Source: Aliarcobacter cryaerophilus ATCC 43158
Lineage (GTDB): Bacteria; Campylobacterota; Campylobacteria; Campylobacterales; Arcobacteraceae
NCBI RefSeq assembly: GCF_003660105.1
Contig: NZ_CP032823.1
Span: forward strand, 496,001-560,000
Reading direction: 5' to 3'
DNA: 64,000 nucleotides
In this document: piece after piece, positions 1 through 8,489 of the stretch
Position numbering within the stretch: the stretch's first letter is position 1
Layout: the number at the start of each line of letters is the position of its first letter
The notes under the pieces: model-generated
What the model saw: the letters and a program-made list of their open reading frames with translations, nothing else
Database searches by the model: none
What the model was told of the DNA's origin: nothing
Program-made: the position numbers and the translations under genes

Positions 1-2
1 TT

Positions 3-122
3 AATATCTACACAGAAGTAAAGAAACTAATAAAAGCAAATAAACTTCCTATTATTAAAACTGATTCACTCATTGATATTCTCCAAATTTTAAATATTTT
101 AAATAATATCAAGAAAATTTAA
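3..122 (+). CDS. 3' end of an unidentified gene
   Basis: One plus-strand frame is open from the left edge of the window to a TAA at 120-122, giving 39 C-terminal residues rich in Lys, Leu, Ile and Asn with an amphipathic-helix look. The composition resembles the coding sequence of the neighbours. A weak stem (ATTAC/GTAAT) followed by a T-rich stretch lies just after the stop and could be its terminator. No family can be named from this fragment. The opposite strand holds a 21-codon ORF that I regard as its shadow. Confidence is moderate because 39 open codons can arise by chance in AT-rich DNA. Confidence 0.45.
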   Translation, partial: NIYTEVKKLIKANKLPIIKTDSLIDILQILNILNNIKKI

Positions 123-136
123 AAATATCTAAAAAA

Positions 137-151
137 ATTACAATTTGTAAT
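137..151 (+). terminator. weak hairpin after the first partial gene
   Basis: ATTACAATTTGTAAT is a perfect 15-bp palindrome around one central base, followed by GTTTTTATCTT. It could terminate transcription of the partial gene ending at 122. The stem is short and wholly A/T rich, so it could equally be a protein-binding site. Confidence 0.25.
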
Positions 152-275
152 GTTTTTATCTTATAAATATTTTTTACTATATTTAAACTAGTGAAATCAT
201 ACAGAGAAAAATAATCTCAAAATAGTGTAAAAAAGTAACATATTTAAATAAAACTGAAATGCTTATTCACTTAGT

Positions 276-301
276 TGTTTTTAGAACAAATTAAACTAAA
301 A
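276..301 (+). promoter_or_regulatory. 17-bp motif shared with the hypB promoter region (site 1)
   Basis: TGTTTTTAGAACAAATT (276-292) recurs exactly, in reverse orientation, at 9468-9484 in front of hypB. Here it lies inside a wider inverted repeat with TTTTAG and CTAAAA arms (279-301). A weak -10-like TAAATA follows at 318-323. It sits about 150 bases upstream of hydA. An operator for the regulator encoded at 8811-9452 is an inference. Confidence 0.5.
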
Positions 302-447
302 GAGTACCTGAAAATGGTAAATATTTTTTTACATTTCTTAACAAAGTTACTTAAAAATAAGCTTTTACTTTATAACTATTTATCCGAATATAAGTTTGAT
401 TACAATAATTTGTTATTAATATTTACTTTTAAGTAGGAGGAGTTAAT

Positions 448-1683
448 ATGAATGGTAACATTGAGCGAGTAAGAGAAGTTTTTACTCAAAAATCAACTAG
501 AGTTGATACAAATAAAGGGGATGAGTTTTATAACTCATTATTTGAAAAATCAAAAGCTAGATTAAAACTTTTAAGAGATCAAAAACCTCTTAGAGATATA
601 GATATGATTGAGGTTATTGAAACTGAAGGAGTAAACAGAAGAGATTTTATGAAGTGGGTTAGTGCAACAACTGCAACACTTATGCTTCCACCTATGTTTG
701 CTCCTTTAGTTGCAGAAGCTACTGAACTAATGAATAGAGTTCCAGTAATTTGGATAGAGTTACAAGATTGTGCTGGAAATACAGAAGCTCTTTTAAGAAG
801 TTCTGCTCCAACTGTTGATGATTTACTTTTTGATGTTTTAAGTTTAGAGTTTCATCATGCTTTAATGGCATGTGCAGGAAATGATGCAGAACATCAATTA
901 GATGATGCTATTGAACATTTTAAAGGAAAGTATTTACTTTTTGTTGAAGGATCTATTCCAACTGCTATGAATGGAAATTATGGGACAATTGGACCATCAG
1001 GTGAAACTTTTCAAGAACATTTAGCAAGATTGTCAAAAGATGCAGCTGCTATTGTAGCTGTTGGAACATGTGCCACATTTGGTGGAGTTCCAGCTGCTGC
1101 TCCAAATCCGACTGGTGCTGTTGGAGTTATGGATTTAGTAAAAGGAAAACCAATTGTTAATATTCCAGCTTGTCCAGCGAATCCAGCAAATATGGTTGGT
1201 GTTGTTTTACATTATGTTTTAACTGGTCAAGTTCCTGAACTTGATTCACTTTTAAGACCAAAATTTGCATTTGGATATAGAATTCATGATAACTGTGAAA
1301 GAAGAGCTCATTTTGATGCAGGAGAGTTTGTAGAAGAGTGGGGAGATGAAGGAGCTAAAAACAATTGGTGTTTATATAAAGTTGGTTGTAAAGGACCAAT
1401 GACATTTAATAACTGTTCAATTATTAGATATAACGATGGTGCAAACTGGCCAGTTGGTGTAGGGCGAGGATGTATTGGATGTAGTGAACCAGATTTTTGG
1501 GACAAATATGCTTATGAAAGACCAATGGCAACTGCAAGAATTAAACCACCAACAGGTGGAGTTGAAAAAACTGTTGATGAATTTGGTCTAGGACTTTTAA
1601 CAGCAACTGCTGTTGGTATTGGAGTTCATGCAATTGCAAGTGTAGTTGCTGGTAAAAAATCAAATGAAAATGAGGAGAGATAA
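448..1683 (+). CDS. hydA: [NiFe] hydrogenase small subunit
   Basis: This is the electron-transfer subunit of a periplasm-facing uptake hydrogenase. A twin-arginine motif (RRDFMKW, residues 64-70) follows an unusually long N-terminal region, so the folded dimer is exported by Tat. A hydrophobic segment near residues 380-402 anchors it in the membrane. Distal-cluster ligands H280, C283, C308 and C314 and medial-cluster ligands C323, C342 and C345 are all visible. The proximal cluster shows C108, C208 and C242, but the second Cys of the usual CxxC is Asn111; an additional Cys142 lies nearby. AGGAGG precedes the ATG. The gene overlaps hydB by one base (TAATG). The length of 411 residues suits a precursor with anchor. 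Confidence 0.95.
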   Translation: MNGNIERVREVFTQKSTRVDTNKGDEFYNSLFEKSKARLKLLRDQKPLRDIDMIEVIETEGVNRRDFMKWVSATTATLMLPPMFAPLVAEATELMNRVPVIWIELQDCAGNTEALLRSSAPTVDDLLFDVLSLEFHHALMACAGNDAEHQLDDAIEHFKGKYLLFVEGSIPTAMNGNYGTIGPSGETFQEHLARLSKDAAAIVAVGTCATFGGVPAAAPNPTGAVGVMDLVKGKPIVNIPACPANPANMVGVVLHYVLTGQVPELDSLLRPKFAFGYRIHDNCERRAHFDAGEFVEEWGDEGAKNNWCLYKVGCKGPMTFNNCSIIRYNDGANWPVGVGRGCIGCSEPDFWDKYAYERPMATARIKPPTGGVEKTVDEFGLGLLTATAVGIGVHAIASVVAGKKSNENEER

Positions 1684-3407
1684 TGACAAAAAAACATTTA
1701 GTAGTAGATCCAATTACAAGGATTGAAGGACATCTTAGAATTGAAGCAATTATAGATGAGAACAATGTTATCACAGATGCTTACTCTTCTTCTACAATGT
1801 TTAGAGGAATTGAAGAGATTTTAAAAGGAAGAGATCCTAGAGATTGTGGACTTCTTGCAATGAGAATTTGTGGAGTTTGTACAGGAACTCACTATCAAAG
1901 AAGTATTGAAGCTGTTGAAAATGCTTTTAGTGTAACTATTCCTAAAAATGCAAGATTGGTACGAAATCTTATCCAAGGTGCTTTATATCTTCACGACCAT
2001 GTTGTTCATTTCTATCATCTACATGCACTTGATTGGGTTGATATTACAAAAGCACTTGACGCAGATCCAAAGAAAACGGTTGCTGAAGCTCAAAAATGGG
2101 CGGGGCTTTCAAATCAAAGAGCTTGGAATGCTTCTGAAGATGTATATATTCAAGTAAAAGAGAGAGTTCAAAAATATATAAAACAAGGAAGACTTGGTAT
2201 TTTTGGAAATGCTTATTGGGGTAGTGAAGGTTTTAAATTAACTCCTGAACAAAATTTAATTGGTCTTTCTCACTATCTTGATGCTCTTGAATTACAAAGA
2301 GATTTAGCAAAAATGATGGCTATTTTTGGTGGTAAAAATCCTCATCCACAATCTTTTGTAGTTGGTGGAGTTACTTGTGTTCAAGATATAAAAAATCCTG
2401 CAAGAATTGCTGAATTTAAACAACTTCTTAAAAGAGGAAGAAAGTTTATTAAAGAGGCTTATTTACCAGATGTTTATATGGCTGGAACAATGTATGGTGA
2501 AGAGGCATTAAATGGAACAGGTGGTGGATTAGGAAACTATATGAGTTATGGTGGATTTAATTTAGATGATTTACCATTTTATAAATCTAAAAAATTATTC
2601 CCTGCTGGAATTGTAAAAAATAAAGATTTAAGTAAAGTTTATGAAGTAGATGAAGCAAAAATTACTGAAGATGTTACTCATGCTTGGTATAAAGGAAATA
2701 CAAATCTTCATCCATTTGATGGAGTAACAGAGCCAAACTATACAGGTTTTGGTAAAAAAGAGAATAATATTGCTTATTTAGATACTCAAAATAAATACTC
2801 TTGGATTAAATCCCCACTTTATAATGATGAAAGAATGGAAGTAGGACCACTTGCTAGAATGGTTGTTGGATTTGCTAGTAATGATGAGTTAATTAAAAAA
2901 TATGTTACAAATTTTTTAACTAATGCAAATCTTCCTGCAACAGTTTTATTCTCAACTGTTGGAAGAACAGCAGCACGTGCAATAGAGAGTGAACTTATGG
3001 CTGATGTTATGATGGACTGGGTGGATGAATTAGCTTTAAATGCTGCAAATGGTGATTTATCAACATGGACAGAGTTTGATTTTAATACAGTTGCAAAAGA
3101 TGTAAAAGGAATTGGTCTTGAAGAAGCACCAAGAGGAGCATTAGGGCACTGGGTAAAAATTAAAGATGGTAAAGTTGTAAATTATCAAACAGTTGTTCCT
3201 TCAACTTGGAATGCAGCTCCTAGAGATTATAAAGGAAGAATGGGAGCTTATGAAGCTGCTTTAATTGGTACAAAAGTTGCAAATGTTGAGCAACCTTTAG
3301 AGATATTAAGAACTATCCATAGTTTTGATCCTTGTATTGCTTGTGCGGTTCACCTAATTGATACAAATGGTAAAGAGCTTGGTGTTTATAAAGTAAATCC
3401 AATTTAA
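1683..3407 (+). CDS. hydB: [NiFe] hydrogenase large subunit
   Basis: The catalytic subunit splits H2 at the NiFe(CN)2CO centre. Both nickel-binding Cys pairs are present: RICGVC (C63, C66) near the N-terminus and DPCIAC (C551, C554) near the C-terminus. The motif ends at H557, after which 17 residues form the tail removed by the HydD protease once nickel is in place. It has no signal peptide of its own and should be carried out by the Tat signal of HydA. The start overlaps the hydA stop, implying translational coupling. At 574 residues it has the usual length for a group 1 enzyme. Confidence 0.97.
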   Translation: MTKKHLVVDPITRIEGHLRIEAIIDENNVITDAYSSSTMFRGIEEILKGRDPRDCGLLAMRICGVCTGTHYQRSIEAVENAFSVTIPKNARLVRNLIQGALYLHDHVVHFYHLHALDWVDITKALDADPKKTVAEAQKWAGLSNQRAWNASEDVYIQVKERVQKYIKQGRLGIFGNAYWGSEGFKLTPEQNLIGLSHYLDALELQRDLAKMMAIFGGKNPHPQSFVVGGVTCVQDIKNPARIAEFKQLLKRGRKFIKEAYLPDVYMAGTMYGEEALNGTGGGLGNYMSYGGFNLDDLPFYKSKKLFPAGIVKNKDLSKVYEVDEAKITEDVTHAWYKGNTNLHPFDGVTEPNYTGFGKKENNIAYLDTQNKYSWIKSPLYNDERMEVGPLARMVVGFASNDELIKKYVTNFLTNANLPATVLFSTVGRTAARAIESELMADVMMDWVDELALNAANGDLSTWTEFDFNTVAKDVKGIGLEEAPRGALGHWVKIKDGKVVNYQTVVPSTWNAAPRDYKGRMGAYEAALIGTKVANVEQPLEILRTIHSFDPCIACAVHLIDTNGKELGVYKVNPI

Positions 3408-3417
3408 GGAAAGTACC

Positions 3418-4119
3418 ATGTCAAAAAATATAGAAATAAAAAGAATGACAGGAACTATGAGAATAGTTCACTGGGTTACATTTTTTAGTATGATAACAGC
3501 TGTAATCACAGGCTTATATATTGGTCATCCATATTATCAAACATTTATAGCAGATCCTGCTGTTGATAAATATGTTATGGCATGGAATAGATGGGCACAC
3601 TTTATAGTTGCTATTATATTTGATGTAACAGCTATTTTGGTTGGATATTTATATTTCTTTTCAAGATTTGAGAAGCCTTATAAAAAACTAATTCCTAATA
3701 AGAAAAATATTGTTGAATTTTTTGAAGTATTATTAAATTTAATAACACTTAATAGAAGAAAAAATTTTGATTCAAGCCATAGCGATAGTTTTAATATTGT
3801 ATTTTTTACAATATTTCATCTACTTTTAGTGTTTATGCTATTTACTGGACTTCAACTTTATGTTCATGGATTAGCATCTGGACATAGCTCTATTGGAGCT
3901 TGGTGGCCAGCAATGCTTCATTTGTTTACAGATTGGACTTTATATGTTTTTGGTGGAAATATGGGAGTTAGAATTGCTCATCATTATAGTATGTATTTTA
4001 TACTTGTTTGGGTAATGTTTCATATTTATTATCAAATTTGGAGAACAATCTTCTGGAAAGAGGGTGATATTGCTATTGTGTTTGGTGGAAGTAAGTTTGT
4101 AAAAGAAGAGGAGAAATAG
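3418..4119 (+). CDS. hydC: hydrogenase cytochrome b subunit
   Basis: A 233-residue integral membrane protein with about four hydrophobic segments (roughly residues 18-36, 60-82, 127-150 and 188-208). His residues in or near the helices (H18, H61, and the H187/H188 and H202 group) are candidate axial ligands for two b hemes. It accepts electrons from the small subunit and passes them to the quinone pool, anchoring the enzyme to the membrane. It lies ten bases after hydB behind a GGAAAG-type ribosome-binding site. A hairpin follows immediately after the stop. Confidence 0.9.
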   Translation: MSKNIEIKRMTGTMRIVHWVTFFSMITAVITGLYIGHPYYQTFIADPAVDKYVMAWNRWAHFIVAIIFDVTAILVGYLYFFSRFEKPYKKLIPNKKNIVEFFEVLLNLITLNRRKNFDSSHSDSFNIVFFTIFHLLLVFMLFTGLQLYVHGLASGHSSIGAWWPAMLHLFTDWTLYVFGGNMGVRIAHHYSMYFILVWVMFHIYYQIWRTIFWKEGDIAIVFGGSKFVKEEEK

Positions 4120-4120
4120 G

Positions 4121-4147
4121 GGTTTAAAAGGCTTTGCCTTCTAAACC
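4121..4147 (+). terminator. hairpin between hydC and hydD, possible attenuator
   Basis: GGTTTAAAAGGC (4121-4132) pairs with GCCTTCTAAACC (4136-4147) across a three-base loop, with one mismatch in twelve pairs. It starts two bases after the hydC stop. Only four T follow directly, so it may terminate partially or protect the hydABC message from decay. The next gene is in the same direction 15 bases later and has no clear ribosome-binding site. Confidence 0.55.
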
Positions 4148-4161
4148 TTTTAAATATTTAT

Positions 4162-4749
4162 ATGAAAGATACAATTATTATAGGCGTGGGAAATATGCTC
4201 TTTAAAGATGAGGGTATAGGAATTTATACTAGTGAGTATATCAAACAAAATTATGAGTTTGATGAAGATTTAGAGATTATTGATGGTGGAACATTAGGAT
4301 TTAAACTAATGGCATATTTTCAAGAGTATAAAAATGTCATTATTTTAGATACTGTGTCTATTGATGATGAAGCTGGAAGTATATTTAGGCTTCCTAGTGA
4401 TGTTTTATTAGGACTTGGTAAATATAGAAAAACAGCACATGAAGTAGAGATTGTAGAGATGCTTGAAATTGTTTCAGTTTTAGATTCTCATGCAAATGTT
4501 ACAATAATTGGAATAGTTCCACAAGATATACAAAGTGTTGAAATAGGACTTACAAAACTTATGGAAGAAAGATTTCCATTTTTTATAGAAACTTCTATAA
4601 AAGAGATAGAAAGTTTAGGGTTTAAACTTACAAAAAAATCAGATATTGCTGTTCCTGATATTGTAAAAAGTTTAATTGGAAGCTACAATGGCTCTCATTT
4701 AAATAGAATCCCAAATGAAGAGGATTTTACGCATGAAGTTAATCTATAA
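4162..4749 (+). CDS. hydD: hydrogenase maturation endopeptidase
   Basis: A cytoplasmic nickel-dependent checkpoint protease of the HyaD/HybD family. It removes the C-terminal tail of the large subunit after the metal centre is complete. The family motif GVGNMLFKDEGIG is at residues 8-20. E17, D63 and H93 match the three residues that bind nickel in the known enzymes. At 195 residues it is slightly longer than typical. The start lacks an obvious ribosome-binding site and follows a strong hairpin, so it may be expressed less than hydABC. Its end overlaps the start of hydE, as in the Wolinella hydABCDE order. Confidence 0.93.
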   Translation: MKDTIIIGVGNMLFKDEGIGIYTSEYIKQNYEFDEDLEIIDGGTLGFKLMAYFQEYKNVIILDTVSIDDEAGSIFRLPSDVLLGLGKYRKTAHEVEIVEMLEIVSVLDSHANVTIIGIVPQDIQSVEIGLTKLMEERFPFFIETSIKEIESLGFKLTKKSDIAVPDIVKSLIGSYNGSHLNRIPNEEDFTHEVNL

Positions 4750-6235
4750 AATAGAGTACAACTCAACTTCTTTTTATTTTAAAAGATTAATAGATGAGTT
4801 GATAAAAAACTCAAATATAGATGCAAATACAAAACAATATGTTGGATTTATTTTAATATTTATTGATGATGAGCTTGAAAATATTGAAAAGTTTTTTTTA
4901 AATTTAGAAACAAATCTTCCTTACTCTATGTTTTTGAAAAAATCATATTTAATAGATGATTTTAATGAAGAGATTAAAGAGTTAGAAGATAAAAATATAA
5001 AAGAGAATTTTGAGATTTTAACAAATACAAAAGTTAAAGATATCTTAGAAAATTCTAATTTCGATTTTTTAAGACAAATTGTTAATTTAAATAAATATTT
5101 GGTTGTTGAATTTGAAGAATTAAATCTCTTTTTACCAAATAAAAATTTAAAAGAAAACTTTGAAAAAGAAAATTATGAAGTTAAATTAATAGTTACAAAC
5201 AGCCAAGTCTTAACAGATCTATTTATAGTAGAAGAGTCTGAAATAAATCTTTTATGTTCAATAGAGAGACCTTTGGTTAAATTGAAATTAAAAAATATAG
5301 ATGAAAATATTTCAAATAGTGGATATATTTTTACAAGGCTTGTAAACTCTTCAAAAGAGGTTGAGCTATCAAAAGCATTAAAAGAGCAAAATATTAATTA
5401 TATTTTATATGTAAATAAAAAAGATGAGTTAAAAGCTTGTAGTTTTGAGGGACTAAATCTTATTATTAGTGATGATAAAACTTTATATCCCAAATATGAT
5501 TATAAAAAAGATTTGATATTTAATTCAAGTAGTGAATATTTGAACTCTTTTTTAAATGTTTATAATGCATGTTTACATGAGAATAACCTTTTAGATAAAA
5601 ACTCTATTGGAGTATATTTTTCATTAAATTCTAAAAATAGTTTTGTGGATATAAAAGTTTTAAATGAAGAAGAAAAAAGAGTAATATATATTCCTGATAT
5701 TGAATCTAATATGAATCAAATTTTAGAAGATATATCTTTGATCGATGAAAATTGTAAAAGATTAGTGGATAATTTTTCAAAAAAGTATCTTTATACAAAA
5801 GAGATAAAACTTTCAAATAACAATGGATTTTCAACTATTATAGAAGCTATTGCAAAACTTTTAAATATACAATCAGTAAAAGATTTTGAAGATTTGGCAC
5901 TAAATAGTGGATATGTGGATGCTTTACAAATTGATATGAAATTAATTAAAATTGACAATAAAAACTATTTAGATTATAGAAAAACTATTCAATCTGTAAT
6001 GTCATATAAAATGGCAAATGTTGATAATGAGACACTTAGTTTCTCTTTTTATGAATTTTTAGGAGAATTTATAATAGATTATTTAAGGGAAATAGCAAGA
6101 AAAATAGATGTAAAAGATATAGTTTTATGTGGAGATATCTTTTCAAATAGACAAGTTTTTCATAAAGTTTATAAAGAACTTAACAAAAAATATAATCTAA
6201 TTTTACCAACAGAGTATGCAATGGATTACATATAA
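4733..6235 (+). CDS. hydE: hydrogenase accessory protein HydE, HypF C-terminal-like
   Basis: A 500-residue protein occupying the hydE position of Wolinella and Helicobacter hyd operons. The last 120 residues resemble the Kae1-like end of HypF: LCGDIFSNRQVFHKV looks like a degenerate version of the HypF LSGGVFQN motif. The N-terminal part has no recognisable domain. HydE proteins have been linked to hydrogenase maturation, but the exact reaction is not known to me. I prefer the ATG at 4733 over an in-frame ATG at 4715 because AGAGG lies about nine bases before it. It overlaps hydD by 17 bases, and its stop overlaps the hypF start. Confidence 0.75.
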   Translation: MKLIYKIEYNSTSFYFKRLIDELIKNSNIDANTKQYVGFILIFIDDELENIEKFFLNLETNLPYSMFLKKSYLIDDFNEEIKELEDKNIKENFEILTNTKVKDILENSNFDFLRQIVNLNKYLVVEFEELNLFLPNKNLKENFEKENYEVKLIVTNSQVLTDLFIVEESEINLLCSIERPLVKLKLKNIDENISNSGYIFTRLVNSSKEVELSKALKEQNINYILYVNKKDELKACSFEGLNLIISDDKTLYPKYDYKKDLIFNSSSEYLNSFLNVYNACLHENNLLDKNSIGVYFSLNSKNSFVDIKVLNEEEKRVIYIPDIESNMNQILEDISLIDENCKRLVDNFSKKYLYTKEIKLSNNNGFSTIIEAIAKLLNIQSVKDFEDLALNSGYVDALQIDMKLIKIDNKNYLDYRKTIQSVMSYKMANVDNETLSFSFYEFLGEFIIDYLREIARKIDVKDIVLCGDIFSNRQVFHKVYKELNKKYNLILPTEYAMDYI

Positions 6236-8472
6236 GTAAAAAAATAAAAGTTTACGGAACTGTACAAGGTGTTGGATTTCGACCTTTTGTATATAATCTA
6301 GCAATAAAATACAATCTTTATGGCTATGTAAATAATGATAATATTGGAGTAAATATAGAAGTATCTGGAAAAACTAATGATATTTCTAGTTTTTTAGAAG
6401 AGTTAAAAAATAATCCGCCACCTCTTGTAGTTATTGAAGATATCAAAATAGAAGATTCAAATAAACAATTTTTTGAATTCAAAATAGAAAATAGTAATAG
6501 TTGTGATAATAAAACAACTACAATTCCTCCTGATATAGCTATTTGTAAAGATTGTATAGATGATATTTTTGATAAAAACAATTTTAGATATCGTTACTCT
6601 TTGACAAATTGTACGAACTGTGGACCTAGATACTCTATAATAAAAACTGTTCCATATGATAGAATTAATACTTCTTTAAAAGATTTTTCTCTTTGTAAAA
6701 AGTGCCAAAATGAGTTTGAAAATCCAACAAATAGAAGATATCATGCACAAGCAATATCTTGTGAAGATTGTGGACCAACAACTTTTTTATATGATAGTAA
6801 ACAAACCTTAATTGCTTCAAAAATAGACGCCATAAATTTAGCTTCAAAATATATAAATGATGGAAAAATTTTAGCTATAAAAAGTATGGGGGGATTTCAC
6901 ATAATTTGTGATGCCTCAAACGATAAAACTATAATTAAATTAAGAGAGTTTAAAAAAAGAGCTACAAAACCTTTTGCTGTTATGTTTAAAGATACAAATA
7001 TTTTAAAAGAATATACAAAATATTCACAAATAGAAGAAAATATTCTAACTTCAAAACAAAGACCAATAGTTTTATTAGAAAAAAAAGAAAATCAAAATAT
7101 ATCAAATTTTGTAGCACCAAATATAAAAAAAATTGGTTGTTTTTTACCAAATAGTGCTTTACACTATCTTTTATTTGAAAACTTATCTAAGCCAATTATC
7201 GCAACTAGCGCAAATTTAAATGGTGAACCAATAATTACAACAAAAGAGGATATTTTTTTAAAACTAAATAATTTAGTTGATTTTATACTTGATTATAATA
7301 GAGAAATATTAAATAGTTGTGATGATTCAATAGTACAGGTTGTAAATGAAAAAATTATAAAACTTAGAAATAGTAGAGGATATGCTCCTAATAGTTTAAA
7401 AGTTGCTGGAAAATTTAGTAAAAAAATTTTAAGTTTAGGAGCAAATCAAAAATCAACTTTTAGTATAGCTTTTGATAATAAGATTATTACAACTCCATAT
7501 TTAGGAGATTTAGACTCTATTGCTTCTATAGAAAACTATAAAAAAACAGTAGAAAATTTGCTCTCTTTTTATGATTTTGTACCTGAAATTATAGTTTGTG
7601 ATAAGCATCCAAAATATGAGAGTACTAAATTCGCTTTTTGGCTTTTGGATAAAAATCCAAATTTAGAGTTAGTTCAAATTCAACATCACTATGCCCATGT
7701 TTTAGCAGTTTTAGCAGAAAATTCTTTAAAAGATGATGTTTTGGCATTTGTTTTTGATGGGACAGGATATGGAGATGATAAAAATATTTGGGGTGGTGAA
7801 GTTTTTATTGCAAATAAAAAAGAGTACAAAAGAGCTTATCACCTAAAATATTTTAAACTTTTAGGGGCAGAATTAGCAATAAAAGAGCCCAAAAGAGTTG
7901 CTTTATCTTTACTTTTTGATAATTTTACTCTAGAAGAGATTTTAGATTTACCTTTAGATTTTTTAAACTCATTTGAAAAATCAGAGATAAAAATTCTATA
8001 TACTCTTTGGCAAAAGAATTTAAATTCACCTCTTTGTAGCTCTTTTGGAAGATTATTTGATGCAGTTTGCTCACTTGCTAATATTCTTCATATTCAAGAA
8101 TTTGAAGGACAAACTGGTCTTTATATAGAAAATTTATATGATGAAAATATAAAAGAGTTTTTTTCTTACGAGATTATCAATAATACTATTGATTTTTCAA
8201 AAATGATAAAAGAGATTTTAAAAGAAAAAGATAAAAGAATCGTTGCTTCAAAGTTTATAAATACAGTTGCAAATATTGTTCTTGAGATATCAAATTTACA
8301 CAAAGATTTACCTATAGTTTTAAGTGGTGGAGTTTTTCAAAATAAAACTTTGGTGGAGATTTTATTAAAAAGATTTCAAAAAATTAATAGAAAGGTTTAT
8401 TTAGGAGAAAAATATAGTCCAAATGATGAATCTATAAGTTTAGGTCAAGTATATTTCCAATTAGAAAATTAA
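6232..8472 (+). CDS. hypF: carbamoyltransferase HypF, apparent AUA start
   Basis: HypF makes the thiocarbamate on HypE from carbamoyl phosphate, the source of the cyanide ligands. Domains in order are an acylphosphatase (GTVQGVGFRPF near residue 10), paired CxxC zinc fingers (about residues 105-180), a YrdC-like domain, and a Kae1-like domain with HHYAH and LSGGVFQN. No ATG, GTG or TTG exists in frame between the upstream stop at 6193 and a TTG at 6601, which would remove the acylphosphatase domain and the first zinc Cys pair. The ATA at 6232 overlaps the hydE stop as ATAA and gives 746 residues, the usual HypF length. I therefore annotate from this ATA. The gene is certain; the start is inferred. 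Confidence 0.9.
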   Translation: MSKKIKVYGTVQGVGFRPFVYNLAIKYNLYGYVNNDNIGVNIEVSGKTNDISSFLEELKNNPPPLVVIEDIKIEDSNKQFFEFKIENSNSCDNKTTTIPPDIAICKDCIDDIFDKNNFRYRYSLTNCTNCGPRYSIIKTVPYDRINTSLKDFSLCKKCQNEFENPTNRRYHAQAISCEDCGPTTFLYDSKQTLIASKIDAINLASKYINDGKILAIKSMGGFHIICDASNDKTIIKLREFKKRATKPFAVMFKDTNILKEYTKYSQIEENILTSKQRPIVLLEKKENQNISNFVAPNIKKIGCFLPNSALHYLLFENLSKPIIATSANLNGEPIITTKEDIFLKLNNLVDFILDYNREILNSCDDSIVQVVNEKIIKLRNSRGYAPNSLKVAGKFSKKILSLGANQKSTFSIAFDNKIITTPYLGDLDSIASIENYKKTVENLLSFYDFVPEIIVCDKHPKYESTKFAFWLLDKNPNLELVQIQHHYAHVLAVLAENSLKDDVLAFVFDGTGYGDDKNIWGGEVFIANKKEYKRAYHLKYFKLLGAELAIKEPKRVALSLLFDNFTLEEILDLPLDFLNSFEKSEIKILYTLWQKNLNSPLCSSFGRLFDAVCSLANILHIQEFEGQTGLYIENLYDENIKEFFSYEIINNTIDFSKMIKEILKEKDKRIVASKFINTVANIVLEISNLHKDLPIVLSGGVFQNKTLVEILLKRFQKINRKVYLGEKYSPNDESISLGQVYFQLEN

Positions 8473-8489
8473 ATAAAAGAGGTTTTATA

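Larger units (their letters stand above)
123..447. other. intergenic region upstream of the hydrogenase operon
   Basis: This is 325 bases with no convincing gene. It holds a short palindrome at 137-151, the motif shared with the hypB region at 276-301, a near-palindrome at 399-416 resembling the one at 137-151, a possible -10 (TATAAG, 389-394) and a strong AGGAGG ribosome-binding site just before the hydA ATG. The length and the several inverted motifs suggest that hydrogenase transcription is controlled here. The actual transcription start cannot be placed from sequence alone. Confidence 0.6.

Noticed and set aside
8-73. Minus-strand 21-codon ORF with GGAGA before its ATG, encoding a hydrophobic peptide
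   Set aside because: A plus-strand frame stays open across the same bases from the window edge to 122 with coding-like composition. The small ORF is probably its shadow, though a real micropeptide cannot be excluded.
396-409. FNR-like half site TTGAT with a partial second half before hydA
   Set aside because: The second half is poor and the position would put the transcription start almost on the start codon.
6601-8472. hypF starting at TTG 6601
   Set aside because: This would remove the acylphosphatase domain and part of the zinc-finger region, which are intact in the sequence immediately upstream.
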